A stretch of DNA of 64,000 nucleotides from Aneurinibacillus soli (GCF_002355375.1 NZ_AP017312.1:1071001-1135000); one strand, 5' to 3'. Shown: positions 35,145 to 44,829, counted from the first letter of the stretch. Notes: generated by a model not told the origin, from the letters alone. Program-made: numbers and translations.

Positions 35145-36071
35145 ATGAGAAAAATTATTGTAGGTTCTCGTCAGAGCGCACTTGCGCTTACGCAGACAAA
35201 CTGGGTGATTGAACAATTGAAAAGTTTTGGACTCCCATTTGAATTTGAGATCAAGAAGATTGTCACCAAAGGAGATAAAATTCTGGATGTAACGCTGTCG
35301 AAAGTCGGCGGTAAAGGATTGTTTGTCAAAGAAATTGAACAAGCCCTCTTAGACGGGGAAATTGATCTGGCGGTGCACAGCATGAAAGATATGCCGGCAG
35401 AGCTACCGGAAGGGCTTATGGTCGGCTGCGTACCGAAGCGTGTCGATGCACGGGATGTATTGATTAGTGAAGATGGGAAGACACTTGCCGAACTACCAGA
35501 TGGCTCGATTGTAGGGACAAGTAGTTTGCGTCGTGCTGCTCAGTTAAAAGCACAGCGTCCGGACCTTGTTATTAAACCGATTCGCGGCAACATCGATACA
35601 CGTATACGCAAACTAAAAGAGGAAGATTTCTCTGCGATCATTCTGGCTGCAGCAGGGCTTGAACGCATGCAGTGGAACGGGGAAATCACGGAGTTTCTGC
35701 CGATTGAACAAAGTCTCCCAGCTGTTGGGCAGGGTGCGCTTGGGATTGAATGTCGGGAGAATGATGTGGACGTTCGCAACTTGCTAGCACGCTTGCACGA
35801 TGAAGCAACAGGCAAAGCGACTGAGGCAGAGCGAGCTTTTCTGAGAACGATTGAAGGAAGCTGTCAGGTACCGGTTGCAGCATATGCAACGATGGAAGGT
35901 AATCGTATCACATTGACTGGCCTTGTAGCAGATTCGGAAGGTGCAATCGTTCTGAAAGAAACAATGAGTGGCGAGAGTCCAGAAGAGATCGGACATATGC
36001 TTGCTGCTCGTCTAAAAGAGCAAGGGGCTGCGGATATTTTAGCGCGTGTACAGCAGGCGAATGAATCATGA
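35145..36071 (+). CDS. hemC: Porphobilinogen deaminase (hydroxymethylbilane synthase)
   Basis: HemC joins four porphobilinogens on its dipyrromethane cofactor. The 308-residue protein has the N-terminal [36 protein letters not shown] (catalytic Asp), RRAAQL and the cofactor-binding Cys in [12 protein letters not shown] (near residue 240). ATG 35145 lies 11 bp after an AAAGGA site. It overlaps hemD by 4 bp (ATGA). Confidence 0.97.
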   Translation: MRKIIVGSRQSALALTQTNWVIEQLKSFGLPFEFEIKKIVTKGDKILDVTLSKVGGKGLFVKEIEQALLDGEIDLAVHSMKDMPAELPEGLMVGCVPKRVDARDVLISEDGKTLAELPDGSIVGTSSLRRAAQLKAQRPDLVIKPIRGNIDTRIRKLKEEDFSAIILAAAGLERMQWNGEITEFLPIEQSLPAVGQGALGIECRENDVDVRNLLARLHDEATGKATEAERAFLRTIEGSCQVPVAAYATMEGNRITLTGLVADSEGAIVLKETMSGESPEEIGHMLAARLKEQGAADILARVQQANES

Positions 36072-36853
36072 AACCGGGCTACCCGCTAGCAGGACGGCGC
36101 ATCGTTGTCACGCGTGCGGCGAATCAGGCGCATGATTTCAGTACGCGAATTGAGAAGCTTGGCGGTACAGCGATTGCCTGTCCGGTGATTCGTACCGTAT
36201 CGCCGACTGATTCTCGCCTGATTGATGAAGCCTTACAGAAGCTTGACTCCTTTGACTGGCTATTTTTTACCAGTGTAAACGGGGTCGCTTTTTTCTTTGA
36301 TAAGCAGGAGAAGCTTGGACTGACACATATTCCCCTTCCGCCACGTATTGCGGCAGTCGGATCGAAAACAGCTGCGGCACTTGAGGCGCGAGGGATTCCT
36401 GTCTATCATATGCCGGATACATTCACGGCGGAGCATCTCGTTGCTTCGCTTGCCGGTGTGATTCATCAGGGGGATAAGGTGCTATTGGCCCGGGCTCGTA
36501 TTGGCCGCGCCGTGCTGCCGGAAGGGCTTGTAAGGCTCGGGGCGGAAGTGACAGACGCAGCCGTGTATGATACGGTAAAGGCGAAGGAAAATATAACCGA
36601 ACTTGTTCGGCTACTGCATGCCGGGCAAATCGATATGATTACATTCACAAGTCCGTCTACGGTGCGAAATTTGTTGTCCGAACTTGACGAATCGGCGCGT
36701 AAGGCACTGGATTGTGTGAAGCTCGCCGTCATCGGACCGGTGACAGCAAAAGCGGTGCAAGAGGCCGGGCTTATGGCCCATGTTATGCCGGTTGAATACA
36801 GCATCGACGGGCTGCTGGATGCAATCATCCACTATACCGGATGGAACTCATAA
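36068..36853 (+). CDS. hemD: Uroporphyrinogen-III synthase
   Basis: HemD cyclises hydroxymethylbilane with inversion of ring D. The family is poorly conserved; this 261-residue protein shows two alternating alpha/beta domains, an opening [31 protein letters not shown], the linker motif [12 protein letters not shown] and [11 protein letters not shown], all typical. The ATG overlaps the hemC stop. Identity rests on these motifs plus position in the hem operon. Confidence 0.93.
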   Translation: MKPGYPLAGRRIVVTRAANQAHDFSTRIEKLGGTAIACPVIRTVSPTDSRLIDEALQKLDSFDWLFFTSVNGVAFFFDKQEKLGLTHIPLPPRIAAVGSKTAAALEARGIPVYHMPDTFTAEHLVASLAGVIHQGDKVLLARARIGRAVLPEGLVRLGAEVTDAAVYDTVKAKENITELVRLLHAGQIDMITFTSPSTVRNLLSELDESARKALDCVKLAVIGPVTAKAVQEAGLMAHVMPVEYSIDGLLDAIIHYTGWNS

Positions 36854-36868
36854 AAGGAGGAAAAGTAG

Positions 36869-37849
36869 ATGTCTGCTTATTTTCAACGTCACCGCCGCCT
36901 GCGCACAACAGCGGCGATGCGCAATCTTGTACGCGAAACGTATCTTCATACGAACGATTTGATTTATCCGATCTTCACGGTAGAAGGCGAGAACGTAAAG
37001 CATGAAATCTCATCAATGCCAGGTGTGTTCCATTATTCACTTGATCGTCTGGAAGAAGAAATTCAGGAAGTAGTTGAGCTGGGCATTCAATCGGTTATTC
37101 TGTTCGGAGTTCCGAATGAGAAAGATGCATGTGGCCGAGAGGCGTATGCAGAGAACGGGATTGTGCAGCAAGCGACGCGTAAAGTAAAGCAGTGGGCACC
37201 GCAGCTTGTCACAATGGCCGATACATGTCTGTGTCAGTATACAGATCACGGCCACTGCGGGATGATTCACGATGAATATGTCGATAATGATTCTTCACTT
37301 GAATTGCTTGTGAAGACTGCTGTCTCCCAGGCACAAGCGGGCGCAGATGTAATCGCGCCATCGAATATGATGGATGGGTTTGTTGCAGCGATTCGCCAGG
37401 GTCTTGATGACGCCGGATTCATCAATGTGCCAGTTATGTCATACGCAGTAAAATACGCGTCTCAGTTTTACGGTCCATTCCGTGATGCGGCGCACTCGAC
37501 TCCACAATTTGGCGACCGCAAAACGTATCAGATGGACCCGGCCAATCGATTGGAAGCAATGCGCGAAGCAGCATCTGACGTGGCAGAAGGCGCTGACATG
37601 CTGATGGTCAAACCGGCGCTTGCTTATATGGACATCATCCGTGAAGTGAAGGATAACTTTGATCTTCCGGTAGCAGCGTACAACGTGAGCGGGGAATACG
37701 CGATGATCAAAGCGGCTGCACAGCGCGGCTGGGTGGATGAGAAAGGGATTACGCTTGAGATGCTGACCGGTCTAAAACGTGCGGGTGCAGATATGATTCT
37801 CACGTATTCTGCGAAAGATGCGGCACGCTGGCTGAAAGAACAGAACTAG
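36869..37849 (+). CDS. hemB: Delta-aminolevulinic acid dehydratase (porphobilinogen synthase)
   Basis: HemB condenses two 5-aminolevulinate molecules to porphobilinogen. The 326-residue protein has the zinc-binding Cys cluster [12 protein letters not shown] (near residue 120), the two Schiff-base Lys sites in YAVKYAS and [10 protein letters not shown], and the [10 protein letters not shown] region. It is therefore the Zn type. AAAAGGAGG sets ATG 36869, 15 bp after hemD. Confidence 0.97.
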   Translation: MSAYFQRHRRLRTTAAMRNLVRETYLHTNDLIYPIFTVEGENVKHEISSMPGVFHYSLDRLEEEIQEVVELGIQSVILFGVPNEKDACGREAYAENGIVQQATRKVKQWAPQLVTMADTCLCQYTDHGHCGMIHDEYVDNDSSLELLVKTAVSQAQAGADVIAPSNMMDGFVAAIRQGLDDAGFINVPVMSYAVKYASQFYGPFRDAAHSTPQFGDRKTYQMDPANRLEAMREAASDVAEGADMLMVKPALAYMDIIREVKDNFDLPVAAYNVSGEYAMIKAAAQRGWVDEKGITLEMLTGLKRAGADMILTYSAKDAARWLKEQN

Positions 37850-37876
37850 GAACGGAACAGAACAGGAGGAAGCGGC

Positions 37877-39166
37877 ATGCATAAAGGATATGAAACATCA
37901 GTAGCAAGCTTTGCTGAAGCGAAGAAGTATATGCCAGGTGGTGTAAACAGCCCGGTCCGTGCTTTTAAATCAGTTGGAATGAATCCAGTCTATATGGAGC
38001 GCGGCATGGGCTCCAAAATTTACGATGTGGACGGGAATGAATACATAGACTATGTTGGTTCCTGGGGACCGCTTATTCTTGGGCACTGTCACCCGGTTGT
38101 GCAGCAGGCATTGCAGAAAACACTCGAATATGGCGTAAGCTTCGGCGCACCAACTGTGCTGGAGACGGATATGGCCAAGCTCGTATGTGATATCGTGCCA
38201 TCTGTAGAAGTTGTCCGTATGGTAAACTCCGGAACAGAAGCGACGATGAGTGCCCTGCGTCTGGCACGCGGCTATACAGGACGCGATAAAATTATGAAAT
38301 TTGAAGGTTGCTATCACGGTCACGGCGACAGTCTCCTGATTAAAGCGGGTTCTGGTGTTGCTACGCTTGGTTTGCCGGACAGCCCGGGTGTACCGTCATC
38401 CGTAGCAACGCATACGATCACTGTACCGTATAATGATCTGGCAAGTGCTAAGCTGGTATTTGAGAAGTTCGGCCATGAACTGGCGGCTGTAATTGTTGAG
38501 CCGGTTGCGGGCAATATGGGGATCGTTCCGCCGGTTCCGGGCTTCCATGAAGGCTTGCGTGAGCTAACTACTGAATACGGTGCGCTTCTGATTTTTGATG
38601 AAGTTATGACGGGCTTCCGTGTTCATCGTGGTTGTGCACAGTCACGTTTTGGCATTACACCGGATTTGACGACGATGGGTAAAGTGATCGGCGGCGGACT
38701 TCCGGTTGGCGCATATGGTGGCAAGGAAGAAATCATGCGCCAGATCGCACCGGATGGCCCAGTTTATCAGGCTGGTACACTGTCCGGTAATCCATTGGCG
38801 ATGGCTGCTGGATTTGCGACGCTGACTGAGCTTGGCAAGCCAGGTGTGTACGAGCGACTTGAAGACATCGGTGCTCGTCTTGAAGAAGGATTTGCGGCGA
38901 ATGCGAAAGAGGCGGGTATTCCAGTGCAATTGAACCGTGTGGGTTCTATGCTCGGTGTGTTCTTTGCAGAGCAGCCAGTCGTGAACTATGAAACAGCGAA
39001 AGCATCTAATATGGATCGGTTCGCAAAATACTTCCGTCTGATGATGGATCAAGGCATTTCTTTGCCGCCATCTCAGTTTGAAGGGATGTTCCTCTCAACT
39101 GCTCATACAGACGAAGATATTGAACGGACAATTGAAGCGAACTACAATGCACTCAAACAGCTGTAA
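37877..39166 (+). CDS. hemL: Glutamate-1-semialdehyde 2,1-aminomutase
   Basis: This PLP enzyme converts glutamate-1-semialdehyde to 5-aminolevulinate. The 429-residue class-III aminotransferase shows [28 protein letters not shown] (phosphate site), [18 protein letters not shown] (PLP-ring Asp) and the PLP Lys in [17 protein letters not shown] (near residue 267). AGGAGG sets the start. It is the last gene of the hem operon, with a terminator 18 bp downstream. Confidence 0.97.
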   Translation: MHKGYETSVASFAEAKKYMPGGVNSPVRAFKSVGMNPVYMERGMGSKIYDVDGNEYIDYVGSWGPLILGHCHPVVQQALQKTLEYGVSFGAPTVLETDMAKLVCDIVPSVEVVRMVNSGTEATMSALRLARGYTGRDKIMKFEGCYHGHGDSLLIKAGSGVATLGLPDSPGVPSSVATHTITVPYNDLASAKLVFEKFGHELAAVIVEPVAGNMGIVPPVPGFHEGLRELTTEYGALLIFDEVMTGFRVHRGCAQSRFGITPDLTTMGKVIGGGLPVGAYGGKEEIMRQIAPDGPVYQAGTLSGNPLAMAAGFATLTELGKPGVYERLEDIGARLEEGFAANAKEAGIPVQLNRVGSMLGVFFAEQPVVNYETAKASNMDRFAKYFRLMMDQGISLPPSQFEGMFLSTAHTDEDIERTIEANYNALKQL

Positions 39167-39183
39167 ATGAAATGGATAGATGT

Positions 39184-39214
39184 AAGGAGGGGGATGTAAT
39201 CCTCTTCCTTTTTT
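39184..39214 (+). terminator. Terminator of the hem operon
   Basis: AAGGAGGGGGAT at 39184-39195 pairs with ATCCTCTTCCTT at 39199-39210 (including G-T pairs), followed by a T run. Confidence 0.87.
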
Positions 39215-39384
39215 ACTACCCAAAAATTAGTATTGAACTATTTGTGAATTATTTCACTTTTCTATTTATTAATGCTAGAAAGTATGGGAAGATAGAGAAA
39301 GAAGTGCGCATCTAGAGTCTCTCATCTTGCTAGACTTCAATGCCTTCATACTTATCCAACACATTACAAAAGGGAGAGTTGCGA

Positions 39385-40428
39385 ATGAAGAAACATGTTG
39401 TCTTTTTCGAAGTCGTAGGAGGAACGGATAAAGGACCGGATGGACACCGTGCCGATACAATGCCAATGGTCAAATCGCTTGAGGCGCGTGGCTGGACTGC
39501 TGAAGTGATTTTTTATTCCGATGAGAAGAAAGATGAGATTTTCGAACAGGTAGCCAAGTCAGCGGATGCGTATGTAAGCCGCATTAATCCGGGAAATTTA
39601 AAGAGCGAAGCTATTTATTTCCAGATGCTACGCGACCTGTGTGAGCATGGTGTGAAAGGCATGCCACATCCGGAAGCGATGATTGGATATGGTGCCAAGG
39701 ATGCGCTTGTCAAACTGCGCGAAACAGCGCTCGTACCGGAAGATACGTATGCCTACTATGACATTGACTCCTTCAAGGAGAATTTCCCGAAGGTGCTTAA
39801 GAATGGCGAGCGTGTTCTCAAGCAGAATCGGGGATCGACCGGGGAAGGAATCTGGCGAGTGCAGTTGATCAGTGAGATTGGTGATGCTTCTGAAGTGCCG
39901 CTCACAGCAACCGTTCGCTGCACAGAAGCAAAAGACAACCATGTGGAAGAGCACGATCTCGAAGCGTTCATGACGTTCTGCGAGCAGTATATTGTAGGGG
40001 AGAATGGCATGCTGGTAGATATGCCATTCCTACCGCGTATTAAAGAAGGCGAGATTCGTCTGCTCATGCTCAATAAGACTCCGGTTAACGTCGTGCATAA
40101 GAAGCCGGCGGATAGTGCAGATGCTTTCTCAGCGACACTTTTCTCTGGAGCGCAGTATCGCTACGATGAGCCGGAAGATTGGGCGGATCTGGTTCATTCG
40201 TTTATGTCGACGCTACCGATGATTACGGAGCGTCTGGGCGGATATGACCTGCCGTTGATCTGGACAGCCGATTTTATTCTGGATACAGACGAGAATGGTA
40301 ACGATACGTATATTCTTGGTGAGATGAACTGTTCCTGCGTAGGCTTCACATCGCAGCTTTCGCTGAGTGAGAATGTAGCAGATGAGATCATTAGCATTCT
40401 GACGCAGACGGAAACAGTAGAACAATAA
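39385..40428 (+). CDS. Cj0069-like ATP-grasp-type protein
   Basis: A 347-residue cytosolic protein that resembles Cj0069-family proteins, a little-studied group with a glutathione-synthetase-like ATP-grasp fold. Supporting stretches are the N-terminal VVFFEVVGGTDKGPDGHRAD, a glycine-rich VLKQNRGSTGEGIWRV like the ATP-grasp lid, LPRIKEGEIRLLMLN, and a late EMNCSCVGF where ATP-grasp enzymes place their metal-binding Glu-x-Asn. A ligase reaction is thus likely but the substrates are unknown. ATG 39385 is set by AAAGGGAGAG. It is monocistronic between two terminators and absent from this place in B. subtilis. Confidence 0.7.
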   Translation: MKKHVVFFEVVGGTDKGPDGHRADTMPMVKSLEARGWTAEVIFYSDEKKDEIFEQVAKSADAYVSRINPGNLKSEAIYFQMLRDLCEHGVKGMPHPEAMIGYGAKDALVKLRETALVPEDTYAYYDIDSFKENFPKVLKNGERVLKQNRGSTGEGIWRVQLISEIGDASEVPLTATVRCTEAKDNHVEEHDLEAFMTFCEQYIVGENGMLVDMPFLPRIKEGEIRLLMLNKTPVNVVHKKPADSADAFSATLFSGAQYRYDEPEDWADLVHSFMSTLPMITERLGGYDLPLIWTADFILDTDENGNDTYILGEMNCSCVGFTSQLSLSENVADEIISILTQTETVEQ

Positions 40429-40435
40429 TCATATG

Positions 40436-40480
40436 AAAAAGGACATGGTGCGCTCTATTATCGCATCGTGTCCTTTTTTT
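40436..40480 (+). terminator. Terminator after the ATP-grasp-like gene
   Basis: AAAAAGGACA at 40436-40445 pairs with TGTCCTTTTT at 40469-40478, with an inner TGCG/CGCA helix, followed by T residues. Confidence 0.92.
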
Positions 40481-40484
40481 CTTG

Positions 40485-40513
40485 TAATATCCGCCTTTCC
40501 TTCTCTATATATT
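40485..40513 (+). promoter_or_regulatory. Putative sigma-E (mother-cell) promoter of spoVID
   Basis: TAATATC at 40485-40491, 14 bp, then TATATATT at 40506-40513 match the sigma-E consensus (KMATATT, N14-15, CATACAHT) at 6 of 7 and 6 of 8 positions. spoVID is sigma-E-dependent in B. subtilis. Confidence 0.5.
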
Positions 40514-40551
40514 TTACAGAAAGCATTACGAGGAGGGAGGAAATACGTATC

Positions 40552-42264
40552 ATGCAGAACAATCGTAAAGCCGTTCTGGCATTTCCGGTGCAGCATTCGA
40601 TCTTTATTCCCCAGGATCAGAATGAAATCGAACAGATCGATGAAATAGAATTAACACCGAACATTCACATTGAAGAAGTAGTGGATGAAGTCATTGTCTC
40701 TGGATATTTGAAGCTCGAAGGCACGTACACCGGGCGTCCACCTAAGTTCCCTGATATTCCTGAAAATGAAAACGGCGTTCCACTGACAGGATACGTCGAT
40801 TCTGTTGTGTTTAATCCATTTGCTATGGATCCGGATGATTTCCCATCAGAAAGCGAAACAACCCCATTTGAACAAAAAATTCCAGTTCATATTCGGATTG
40901 CTCGCGATAAGATCAGCGCAATGGACGACTTGTATGCGGCGATCTCAGCATTTGATTATGATATTCAATCCGCAAGAAAATTGACCATTACAGCTGAGCT
41001 TGTCCTCAATGGAATTCAACAAACGTCGGTCCGGCAGCCTGAAATGGAGACTCATGTGATACCGACATCGTTTGAGTATACCCTTCCGATGCAGGAGACG
41101 GAAGAGGAGGGACTTCAGGAACAGGCAGAAGAACAAGAACCGGAAGCGAAGCAGGAAATAGTACCAGAGCTGATTTCATTTACGCCAGAACCAGCACCTG
41201 AACCAGTCTCAGAACTAATACCTGAAATCATAATAAAGCCGAAACCTGACAGGACAGAAGCGGCTGCGGAAGTACCACCTGAATTAGTGGAAGAAGTCAG
41301 TCGAAAACAGACGGATGCGCCATCCTTGCAAAAGGATGTAACGACCGTGCAGGCAGTTCAGAAAGAGGAGTCCGATCCAGACCCGAATCCGCAGATTGAA
41401 CTCGTTTCGGCAGAGATCATACAGCCTCCCGTACAGGAAGAAGAACAAGAACCGGAAGTGAAGCAGGAAATAGTACCAGAGCCGATTTCATTTACGCCAG
41501 AACCAGCATCTGAAATCATAGTAAAGTCGGAACCGGACAGGGCAGAAGTGGCTGCGGAAGTACCGCCTGAGTTAGTGAAAGAAGTCAGTAGAAAGCAGAC
41601 GGATGCCCCAGCCTTGCAAGACGATATAACAGATGTGAAAGAAGAGGGAGAACTGGTACGCGAAGAAAAAGAGATGCTGACAGAATCAGCGCCAGAGCTA
41701 AAAGTAGAGAGAAAACCGGAGCTGAAGCCAAAGCTGGAGCTAAAAGCGGAGCGGGACCCAGAGCCGGAGTTAGAACCAGAAGCGAACCGGGACCTAGAGA
41801 TGAAGCTAGGATCGGAACTAGAAGGAGATCGGGACCCGGAAAGTGATGAGGAGCCAGAGGATGCAAAAGTATCCATTACGCTCAAAGGAACAAGGCGGGA
41901 CCCGGTAACAGTGACAACCGGACTTTTATCATCGGTTGCAGCAACTGCGGAAGCGGAAAAACGCGCTGAGGAAGTACAGGCGGAAGAGAATAGGATTAGC
42001 CAGCAAGAGAGAGAGGCCCGGGCAGAAGAAGAAAAAGCGGCACGTGCGTTGCGAGAAGATGCCCTGTATTTAACGAATTTCATGAACAAGACGGAGGAGA
42101 CATTTGCTCGCCTGAAGATGTGCATTGCACAGAAGGACGAAACGCTTGAAGAAATTGCTGATCGTTACAACATTACTGCGGCAGAAGTAGCGGAAGCGAA
42201 TGGTTTGCATACGAATTCTACTGTAGCCAGAGGGCAAGTGTTGTATATTCCTGTGAGAGGATAG
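40552..42264 (+). CDS. spoVID: Stage VI sporulation morphogenetic protein SpoVID
   Basis: SpoVID drives coat encasement of the forespore and binds SafA and SpoIVA. The 570-residue protein has the conserved N-terminal domain (about 1-190, with FPVQHSIFIPQDQNEI and VVDEVIVSGYLKLEG), a very acidic Pro/Glu-rich middle that contains an imperfect duplication (see 41128), and a C-terminal LysM domain (about 525-568, ETLEEIADRYNITAAEVAEAN). Length and architecture equal B. subtilis SpoVID (575 residues). ATG 40552 follows AGGAGGGAGGAA. Two degenerate kinases follow in the same operon; in B. subtilis ysxE also neighbours spoVID. Confidence 0.88.
   Translation: MQNNRKAVLAFPVQHSIFIPQDQNEIEQIDEIELTPNIHIEEVVDEVIVSGYLKLEGTYTGRPPKFPDIPENENGVPLTGYVDSVVFNPFAMDPDDFPSESETTPFEQKIPVHIRIARDKISAMDDLYAAISAFDYDIQSARKLTITAELVLNGIQQTSVRQPEMETHVIPTSFEYTLPMQETEEEGLQEQAEEQEPEAKQEIVPELISFTPEPAPEPVSELIPEIIIKPKPDRTEAAAEVPPELVEEVSRKQTDAPSLQKDVTTVQAVQKEESDPDPNPQIELVSAEIIQPPVQEEEQEPEVKQEIVPEPISFTPEPASEIIVKSEPDRAEVAAEVPPELVKEVSRKQTDAPALQDDITDVKEEGELVREEKEMLTESAPELKVERKPELKPKLELKAERDPEPELEPEANRDLEMKLGSELEGDRDPESDEEPEDAKVSITLKGTRRDPVTVTTGLLSSVAATAEAEKRAEEVQAEENRISQQEREARAEEEKAARALREDALYLTNFMNKTEETFARLKMCIAQKDETLEEIADRYNITAAEVAEANGLHTNSTVARGQVLYIPVRG
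41128..41627 (+). repeat. Imperfect direct duplication within spoVID
   Basis: Segment 41128-41340 recurs at about 41439-41627. Both encode EEQEPE-KQEIVPE-ISFTPEPA followed by PDR-E-AAEVPPELV-EVSRKQTDAP. The second copy lacks 24 bp. The two are very similar at DNA level, so the duplication looks recent. Confidence 0.85.
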
Positions 42265-42283
42265 AGTGGAAGGGGAGAGAAAG

Positions 42284-43258
42284 ATGAATCTGCATGCAGA
42301 AATTTTCCGCAGTCATCTCGAAGAATACCCCTTTAGTATCGACGAAGTAAAGCAGGCAGACGGCGGATGGATAATCCAGACGGACAGGGGCTGTAAGGCG
42401 GTGCTGTACTGTCCGGATGAAAATTTGCTGCGCTGGTCACATAGCTGGCGCGAGTACCTTGTACGGACAGGATTTCGTTCTGTTCAGCGGTACCTGGCGA
42501 CTCGTTCCGGTGCGCACTGGATTACAGATAGCATCGGTTGTTGCGCATTGTTTGACTGGTGGGAAGAGGAGAAGAGCTGGCTCGATGACGACCAGCTGCG
42601 GCAGGAAGGATATCGGATCATCGGTCGGGTTCTTGGGCAGATTCATGCGTTTTTTGATGAGAGAACGGTTTATTATCGTGGGCGTTACCGCAAAAAAGGG
42701 ATGATTACGGCGACTCGTCTTCATAGTGCATGTAGGAACATTCATGCGGCCATTAATCAGATTGCTTCGGAGCCGTCCACCAAAGATACACGGTGGCTCA
42801 TGTACAATATTACACGCAGTAGCGAACGGATACGGCGGGCAGAAGAGCTGTACAAAGGAAGCGGAGTGGAAGAAGAGGTTCTCCCGCTTTCGTTCGCTTT
42901 TGTTGATTTGTCTTCGCTTGTGTACTGGGAAGGGGAATGGTACGTAACGGGATTGCACAATCCGGTGCTTGTGCCGCGCCATGAGGACACGGTATCGCTG
43001 CTGGAGCAAATCATTATATACGATGGGATGGAGAGCGTTGCAGTATTTCTCGATGCTTATTTTGCACAGCGGACGATGACGGAAGCAGAATGGAATTACG
43101 TGGAGGCGCTGCTTGCCTATCCATATGCTGTACTTACGGCAATAGAAGAACCGTTTCAGCCGGACCTGTACGAACGAGTTCGAGATGCTCTTGTCAAACA
43201 GGTACAGCGGGAGCAGTTGCTCGGCGAGATGCATCGAAGGCGGAAGGAGACGGGCTGA
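42284..43258 (+). CDS. YsxE/CotS-like degenerate kinase-fold protein 1
   Basis: A 324-residue protein with the layout of CotS/YsxE spore-coat kinases (aminoglycoside-phosphotransferase fold). The N lobe shows IIQTDRGCKAVLYC and a GQIHAFF helix. At the catalytic loop, where CotS-type kinases have HGD..xxN, this has SFAFVDLSSLVYWEGEWYV, so His, Asp and Asn are lost; the metal-binding IDF.. is GLHNPV. It is probably a pseudokinase. ATG 42284 is set by GGAAGGGGAGAG, 19 bp after spoVID, so co-expression in sporulation is expected. It overlaps the next gene by one base. Confidence 0.65.
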   Translation: MNLHAEIFRSHLEEYPFSIDEVKQADGGWIIQTDRGCKAVLYCPDENLLRWSHSWREYLVRTGFRSVQRYLATRSGAHWITDSIGCCALFDWWEEEKSWLDDDQLRQEGYRIIGRVLGQIHAFFDERTVYYRGRYRKKGMITATRLHSACRNIHAAINQIASEPSTKDTRWLMYNITRSSERIRRAEELYKGSGVEEEVLPLSFAFVDLSSLVYWEGEWYVTGLHNPVLVPRHEDTVSLLEQIIIYDGMESVAVFLDAYFAQRTMTEAEWNYVEALLAYPYAVLTAIEEPFQPDLYERVRDALVKQVQREQLLGEMHRRRKETG

Positions 43259-44256
43259 TGGAATGGGTCCGTCATATTTTATACGAATATGATCTTACGC
43301 TGCTTGACGTAGAAGCGAAAGGAAATCATGTTTGGAAGGTTCAAACGAACCGGGGAATGTTTCGATTGAGTCGACAGACGGAATCGGAGGAGCAGCTTGT
43401 CTTTGCGGGCGGCTGGTTACGACGGTTGCGGCAGTCAGGCATTCGAAGGGTCATTCCGTATGGGATAACCAAGTATGGAGAATCCGTCGTTTCGGTAGCA
43501 GATGGCCGGTATGTTTTGCAGCCCTGGATACAGCCGGTCTGCTCTGTGCGGGATGTGCCTGGCTGGGAGCGGCAGGTGATGCGCCAGCTTGGACAGATTC
43601 ATCAGGTTAGTGCGGCTGCCGCCCAGGAAGCGAGCACGCCCGGGCTGGCACCATCCGTGGTTCGAAAGCGATGGCTGGATGGAATGAATGCTGTGCGAGA
43701 ACTGGCTCACCAGTATGTCCGTCATCAGAAGGGTGGAGCATTCGGCTTACTTGTATGCGAAAGTGAGTCGTATGTGATGTCCATGGTGGAACGAGCGATT
43801 GAGCGGCTTGAGCGTGCGATATCCGATATGTCAGCGGACGGAGAAATTCCCCATGTTCTTTGCCATGGACGACTGCGTTCTGGCTATGTCCTGGCGACCG
43901 GACAAAATAGGCGGCAGTTGTACCTCACAGGATTTGAGCGGGCGGGGTATGATGGAGCTGTACGTGATCTGACAGTTTGTGTGCGGCACTGTGGAGAAGA
44001 TGCGGGCTGGAATGTTCGACTTGGCCGTCGCTGGTTGGGTGCGTATGAAGCGGAACGACAGCTGTCAGAAACGGAACGACAGCTTCTTTCCTGTTATCTG
44101 CTGTATCCGGAACCGATGATGAGAGTGGCGAAAAACTGCCTGGAGACAGCGGAAGTGGACCAATCTGAAACGGCGAGATGGGCGCATATATGGCGCAGGC
44201 AGCTTACGCGTTTGTTTGATATGCAGCAGTTTGCATTTGAGATTATTGAGAAATAG
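43258..44256 (+). CDS. YsxE/CotS-like degenerate kinase-fold protein 2
   Basis: A 332-residue paralogue-like neighbour of the preceding protein: ILYEYDLTLLDVEAKGNHVW, FRLSRQTESEEQ and RQLGQIHQVS match the N-terminal half of CotS/YsxE proteins. The catalytic loop is HVLCHGRLRSGYVLA, keeping His-Gly but with Arg in place of the catalytic Asp, and the metal motif is LTGFERAGYDG instead of IDFE. Phosphotransfer is doubtful. The ATG overlaps the preceding TGA by one base (TGATG), with AAGGAGACGGG as ribosome site. It ends at a hairpin shared with a convergent small gene. Confidence 0.65.
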   Translation: MEWVRHILYEYDLTLLDVEAKGNHVWKVQTNRGMFRLSRQTESEEQLVFAGGWLRRLRQSGIRRVIPYGITKYGESVVSVADGRYVLQPWIQPVCSVRDVPGWERQVMRQLGQIHQVSAAAAQEASTPGLAPSVVRKRWLDGMNAVRELAHQYVRHQKGGAFGLLVCESESYVMSMVERAIERLERAISDMSADGEIPHVLCHGRLRSGYVLATGQNRRQLYLTGFERAGYDGAVRDLTVCVRHCGEDAGWNVRLGRRWLGAYEAERQLSETERQLLSCYLLYPEPMMRVAKNCLETAEVDQSETARWAHIWRRQLTRLFDMQQFAFEIIEK

Positions 44257-44283
44257 GCCGCTCCCGATCGGGATGCGGCCTAT
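44253..44283. terminator. Hairpin at the convergent gene ends
   Basis: ATAGGCCGC and GCGGCCTAT, with inner CCCG/CGGG, form a long stem that covers both stop codons. T tracts are poor on both sides, so it may terminate inefficiently or protect 3' ends. Confidence 0.6.
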
Positions 44284-44465
44284 AGCCAATCAAGCAGAAC
44301 GGCGGCATATAGCAGGGAAAGAAGAGCAAGCAGAATGACATCGACGGAAGTCGGTAGAATGACAGTACGAACGAATTGAAACACGATGAACGGCACAAGC
44401 AGCTGCAGGGCGCCAAAGCGGATTTTAATATACCAGGGATGGCAGCGCCAGCGGCTTTTCCACAT
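44280..44465 (-). CDS. Small two-helix membrane protein, 61 residues
   Basis: Unrecognised. The product has a basic N terminus (MWKSRWRCHPWYIKIRFG) and two hydrophobic segments (ALQLLVPFIVFQFVRTVIL and VDVILLALLSLLYAAVLL). ATG 44465 is preceded at 8 bp by AGAAGG on the minus strand; an in-frame GTG at 44474 would overlap that site. It is convergent with the kinase-like genes and divergent from the valS leader. Good ribosome site and clean topology support a real small gene, perhaps a sporulation or envelope peptide. Confidence 0.55.
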   Translation of the reverse strand: MWKSRWRCHPWYIKIRFGALQLLVPFIVFQFVRTVILPTSVDVILLALLSLLYAAVLLDWL

Positions 44466-44548
44466 GAGAGGCACCTTCTTTCATAGGAACTGTTGAGTTC
44501 AGTATACGCAGGAACCTACGAAGGGTGCGTGGAACCATAAGGCGTGTA

Positions 44549-44578
44549 TTGACTATTTCACGGCGAACTGGGTACAAT
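44549..44578 (+). promoter_or_regulatory. Sigma-A promoter of the valS leader
   Basis: TTGACT at 44549-44554 and TACAAT at 44573-44578 are 18 bp apart. Confidence 0.75.
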
Positions 44579-44584
44579 GGATAA

Positions 44585-44829
44585 TGCATGTAAAGTGAAT
44601 ATGCATTAGGTGTTGAAGGGGAAGAGTATATCATGATGCCATACCAGAGAGCGGACCAAAGGTGGAAGGCCGCATGGATGTAATGATAGAAGGTAGCCCT
44701 GGAGCCGTGTGCCCGAACGATTCGAGTAGGGCATACCGGGTTTTACCCGTTATCGTAATGTAAGAGAGTTCGCGTGCTTGAACATGTACAGGTGTTGCGC
44801 GAGCTAACAAAGGTGGTACCGCGAGATAC
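44585..44829 (+). promoter_or_regulatory. T-box leader of valS
   Basis: The leader carries a stem I with CAGAGAGCGGACC and GGTGGAAGGCCGC arms and a likely GTA (Val) specifier at 44680-44682, followed by AGGTAGCCC stem structures. The diagnostic T-box AAAGGTGGTACCGCG is at 44809-44823, just before a terminator. Uncharged tRNA(Val) should pair with the specifier and the TGGT bulge to prevent termination. The first base is approximate. Confidence 0.95.
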
